Part shown: positions 7,055-8,418 of the stretch, piece after piece | Numbering within the stretch: the first letter of the stretch is position 1 | Layout of the letters: each line of letters starts with the position of its first letter | From: Lachnospiraceae bacterium | GTDB lineage: Bacteria > Bacillota > Clostridia > Lachnospirales > Lachnospiraceae | DNA length: 8,418 nucleotides | Reading direction: 5' to 3' | Assembly (NCBI GenBank): GCA_900759225.1 | Contig: CAAEUM010000192.1 | Span: 1 to 8,418 of the forward strand | Notes under the pieces: generated by a model | Told to the model about the DNA's origin: nothing | Seen by the model: only the letters and a program-made list of their open reading frames with translations | Databases searched by the model: none | Position numbers and translations under genes: made by a program

Positions 7055-7083
7055 ATTATCGCATATTGTGATATTTATATCAA
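7055..7083 (-). promoter_or_regulatory. Promoter of the hydrogenase operon
   Basis: On the minus strand TTGATA (7083-7078) and GATAAT (7060-7055) are 17 bp apart, and TGC directly before the -10 makes it an extended -10. Transcription should start near 7048 and give a leader of about 90 nt before the ferredoxin gene. I found no comparably good promoter for the later genes of the operon. Confidence 0.7.
7066..7083. promoter_or_regulatory. Rex-like operator overlapping the hydrogenase operon promoter
   Basis: An 18-bp imperfect palindrome with half-sites TTGTGA (7066-7071) and TATCAA (7078-7083). Its centre is a perfect 14-bp inverted repeat, TGATAT-TT-ATATCA (7069-7082). The left half matches the Rex consensus half-site TTGTGA exactly; the right half matches TAACAA at five of six positions. 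It covers the -35 and most of the spacer, where a repressor would block polymerase. Rex senses NADH/NAD+ and controls fermentation genes in clostridia. The assignment is by eye only. Confidence 0.4.
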
Positions 7084-7111
7084 TAAAATTCTGAAAGTTT
7101 TAATGCTTTTA

Positions 7112-7140
7112 TGGTAATCTTAATACGTTTGTGCTATAGT
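7112..7140 (+). promoter_or_regulatory. Extended -10 promoter of the substrate-binding protein gene
   Basis: TGC-TATAGT (7132-7140) is a good extended -10 box. The -35 region 17 bp upstream (TGGTAA, 7112-7117) is weak. The start would be near 7147, placing repeat copy 3 in the 5' leader. Confidence 0.45.
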
Positions 7141-7163
7141 GTGAGGTAGTGAAATTTTAGTAT

Positions 7164-7188
7164 CAGTTCAGCCTTGCGAACTGTTACA
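7164..7188 (+). repeat. Dispersed intergenic repeat, copy 3: shortened form in a leader
   Basis: CAGTTCAGCCTTGCGA (7164-7179) differs from the core of copies 1 and 2 by one base, and GAACTGTTACA (7178-7188) is identical to the right end of copy 2 (3448-3458). Copy 3 thus looks like copy 2 with about 30 interior bases removed. It folds as CAGTTC/GAACTG with an 8-base loop and ends 8 bp before the ribosome binding site. Confidence 0.75.
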
Positions 7189-7196
7189 AACTTTTT

Positions 7197-7202
7197 AGGA
7201 GG
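7197..7202 (+). promoter_or_regulatory. Ribosome binding site deciding the substrate-binding protein start
   Basis: AGGAGG lies ten bases before the ATG at 7213. It excludes the TTG at 7174, which lies inside repeat copy 3 and would put 13 extra residues before the signal peptide. Confidence 0.85.
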
Positions 7203-7212
7203 CATAAAGATT

Positions 7213-8319
7213 ATGAAAAAAACAGTATCACTGCTTCTGGCTGCCTGCCTGGGCGCTTCCATGCTTTTAAGCGGATGCCAGAGCACAAAGGAACCAACAA
7301 AGACTGAGACAGCAGCAGAGAAGGCTGCCGAGGAGACAACCGCGGCTGCAAAAGAGGAAAGTAAGGCGGAAGCCGAAAGCACTTCCGAAGCTGAGACTGA
7401 GAAAGCTTCCGAGGTTGCAGAGGGCGTTTCTATCCGTATCGGCTCTTTAAAGGGCCCTACCTCCATGGGACTTGTCCATATGATGGATCTGGCTTCCAAA
7501 GGCGAAACTGCAAACAGCTATGAATTTACCATGGCCGGAAAGGCAGACGAACTGGTTGGAAAGATTGCAAACGGGGATCTGGATATTGCCCTGCTGCCTG
7601 CTAACGTTGCCAGCATCCTCTATGGGAAAACAAAGGGGAATGTGGCAGTTGTTGACATCAACACCCTGGGCGTCCTCTATGTTGTGACAGCTGATTCCTC
7701 TATCTCTTCCATGGCTGATTTAAAGGGTAAGACCGTTTATATGACAGGAAAGGGGACCACGCCTGAATTTGCCATGAATTACCTTCTGGCAGAAAATGGC
7801 GTAGAGCCTTCTGAGGTTGATTTCCAGTTTAAATCCGAAGCAACCGAGGTTGTGTCCTTCCTGGCCCAGGATTCCGCTGCGATCGGCGTCCTGCCCCAGC
7901 CCTTCGCTACAGCAGCCTGCATCCAGAACGAAGCCTTAAAGCCAGTACTGGATCTAACGGAAGAATGGAACAAGCTGAACGAGGCCACCGGAAGCATGAT
8001 GGTGACAGGCGTGACCCTTGTTCGAAGAGATTTCCTCAATGAAAATGAGGACGCTGTAAAGACCTTCCTTAAGGAGCACAAGGCCTCTGCTGCCTTTACT
8101 GAGGAGCATCCGGATGAAGCAGCTGAGCTCATTGCTGCACAGGGTATTGTAGAAAAGGCACCCATTGCAAAAAAAGCTCTTCCAAGCTGCAACATTGTCT
8201 GCATCACAGGACAGGAAATGAAGGATGCACTCACCGGCTACTTAACTGTACTGGAAAGCCAGGATGCACAGTCGATCGGACAGGGTCTTCCCGGTGATGA
8301 TTTCTACTACCTTCCATAA
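7213..8319 (+). CDS. ABC transporter substrate-binding lipoprotein (SsuA/THI5/NMT1-like)
   Basis: A 368-residue exported lipoprotein that should capture a small solute outside the membrane for an ABC importer. Residues 1-21 are a lipoprotein signal peptide with lipobox L19-S20-G21 before C22, the lipidated residue. Residues about 23-71 are a low-complexity Glu/Ala/Thr/Lys/Ser spacer. From residue 72 a periplasmic-binding fold follows, with GPTSMG (81-86), a GDLDIALLPAN segment (121-131) and DLKGKTVYMTGKGTTPE (169-185), typical of SsuA/TauA/THI5-type receptors. That class includes receptors for sulfonates, thiamine precursors and nitrate, and its folds overlap with MqnA-like proteins, so the ligand cannot be named. 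The ATG at 7213 is chosen for AGGAGG ten bases upstream. No terminator follows; permease and ATPase genes would be expected to the right. The gene diverges from the hydrogenase operon, but a functional link is not shown. Confidence 0.87.
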   Translation: MKKTVSLLLAACLGASMLLSGCQSTKEPTKTETAAEKAAEETTAAAKEESKAEAESTSEAETEKASEVAEGVSIRIGSLKGPTSMGLVHMMDLASKGETANSYEFTMAGKADELVGKIANGDLDIALLPANVASILYGKTKGNVAVVDINTLGVLYVVTADSSISSMADLKGKTVYMTGKGTTPEFAMNYLLAENGVEPSEVDFQFKSEATEVVSFLAQDSAAIGVLPQPFATAACIQNEALKPVLDLTEEWNKLNEATGSMMVTGVTLVRRDFLNENEDAVKTFLKEHKASAAFTEEHPDEAAELIAAQGIVEKAPIAKKALPSCNIVCITGQEMKDALTGYLTVLESQDAQSIGQGLPGDDFYYLP

Positions 8320-8323
8320 AAAT

Positions 8324-8346
8324 CGTAACAGACAATATGTAATGAC
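8324..8346. repeat. Possible degenerate fragment of the dispersed repeat
   Basis: CGTAACAG (8324-8331) equals the left edge of copy 2 (3395-3402), and ATATGTAATGAC (8335-8346) is the exact reverse complement of GTCATTACATAT (66-77), which directly abuts copy 1. The pieces are short, so this could be chance. Confidence 0.25.
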
Positions 8347-8353
8347 CTCCAAT

Positions 8354-8382
8354 TTGTAGTTTCGTGGATTTACCTGTATACT
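8354..8382 (+). promoter_or_regulatory. Promoter for a gene right of the window
   Basis: TTGTAG (8354-8359) and TATACT (8377-8382) are separated by 17 bp. Transcription would start near 8389 and run off the window. The last 16 bases form an inverted repeat GGTAA-CAGGGA-TTACC (8403-8418) that may be the start of a structured leader. Its presence suggests that the genes to the right can be transcribed independently of the substrate-binding protein gene. Confidence 0.45.
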
Positions 8383-8418
8383 ATAGATTGGAACAAATCA
8401 AAGGTAACAGGGATTACC

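Larger units (their letters stand above)
6959..7212. other. Divergent regulatory region between hydrogenase operon and substrate-binding protein gene
   Basis: This 254-bp region separates two divergent transcription units. Leftward it carries the hydrogenase promoter and its possible Rex site plus a roughly 90-nt leader. Rightward it carries an extended -10 promoter and a leader that contains repeat copy 3 and an AGGAGG site. The two predicted -10 boxes are about 75 bp apart, so a regulator bound between them could affect both. The sequence at 7084-7130 is AT-rich. Confidence 0.6.

Noticed and set aside
78..7188. The three core repeats as a CRISPR array or tRNA-related element
   Set aside because: The copies are thousands of bases apart, are separated by genes, and show no regular spacer arrangement or cloverleaf.
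7174..7212. TTG start for the substrate-binding protein inside repeat copy 3
   Set aside because: It would place 13 residues before a normal lipoprotein signal peptide and ignores the AGGAGG ten bases before the ATG at 7213.
66..8346. The whole window as a composite mobile element bounded by the 12-base inverted match
   Set aside because: There is no transposase or integrase gene, the gene content is ordinary chromosomal metabolism, and a 12-base match at this distance is expected by chance.
8403..8418. Cobalamin riboswitch start (AACAGGGA-like string near the right edge)
   Set aside because: The upstream paired elements expected before that string are not present and the downstream part is cut off, so the resemblance is too short to claim.

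Overview
The window looks like chromosomal DNA of an anaerobic, fermentative Firmicute, most likely a Lachnospiraceae member (Clostridium cluster XIVa type). The grounds are intermediate GC, strong AGGAGG ribosome binding sites, a lipobox lipoprotein with a long Glu/Ala/Thr spacer, and a clostridial [FeFe]-hydrogenase operon. No database search was possible, so the taxonomic placement is an inference.

Layout, left to right. Bases 1-302 hold no gene. They contain a copy of a dispersed repeat that runs into a long hairpin, a small terminator-like hairpin, and a good promoter for the next gene. Bases 303-1835 (+) encode a BCCT-family transporter for quaternary amines or related zwitterions. A bidirectional terminator (1873-1901) separates it from the convergent hydrogenase genes. 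On the minus strand, reading from 6958 down to 1909, are four genes: a small [2Fe-2S] ferredoxin, an H-cluster protein with PAS domain (sensor-type hydrogenase), a SpoIIE/PP2C-type phosphatase with an uncharacterised C-terminal half, and, after a 235-bp gap, a monomeric group-B-like [FeFe]-hydrogenase. This matches the four-gene hfs arrangement described in Thermoanaerobacterium saccharolyticum, where hfsB is the hydrogenase/PAS gene. Divergent from this operon, bases 7213-8319 (+) encode an ABC-transporter substrate-binding lipoprotein of the SsuA/THI5/NMT1-like class. Its permease and ATPase are not in the window. The last 99 bases hold a promoter-like sequence and no gene.

How the genes may work together: the first three hfs genes are almost contiguous (gaps of 2 and 1 nt) and look like a redox or H2-sensing module of ferredoxin, sensor hydrogenase and phosphatase. 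The last gene is the likely catalytic H2-evolving enzyme. The operon promoter (TTGATA-17-GATAAT with an extended -10) is overlapped by an 18-bp imperfect palindrome resembling a Rex (NADH/NAD+ repressor) operator.

The least explained structure is a dispersed intergenic repeat with core CAGTTCAGCC(A/T)TGCGA. It occurs three times: left of the BCCT promoter, in the leader of the catalytic hydrogenase gene (as a hairpin with a perfect 14-bp stem), and in the leader of the substrate-binding protein gene (as a shortened form that keeps both ends). The other main unknowns are the C-terminal domain of the phosphatase and the missing output partner of the sensor hydrogenase.
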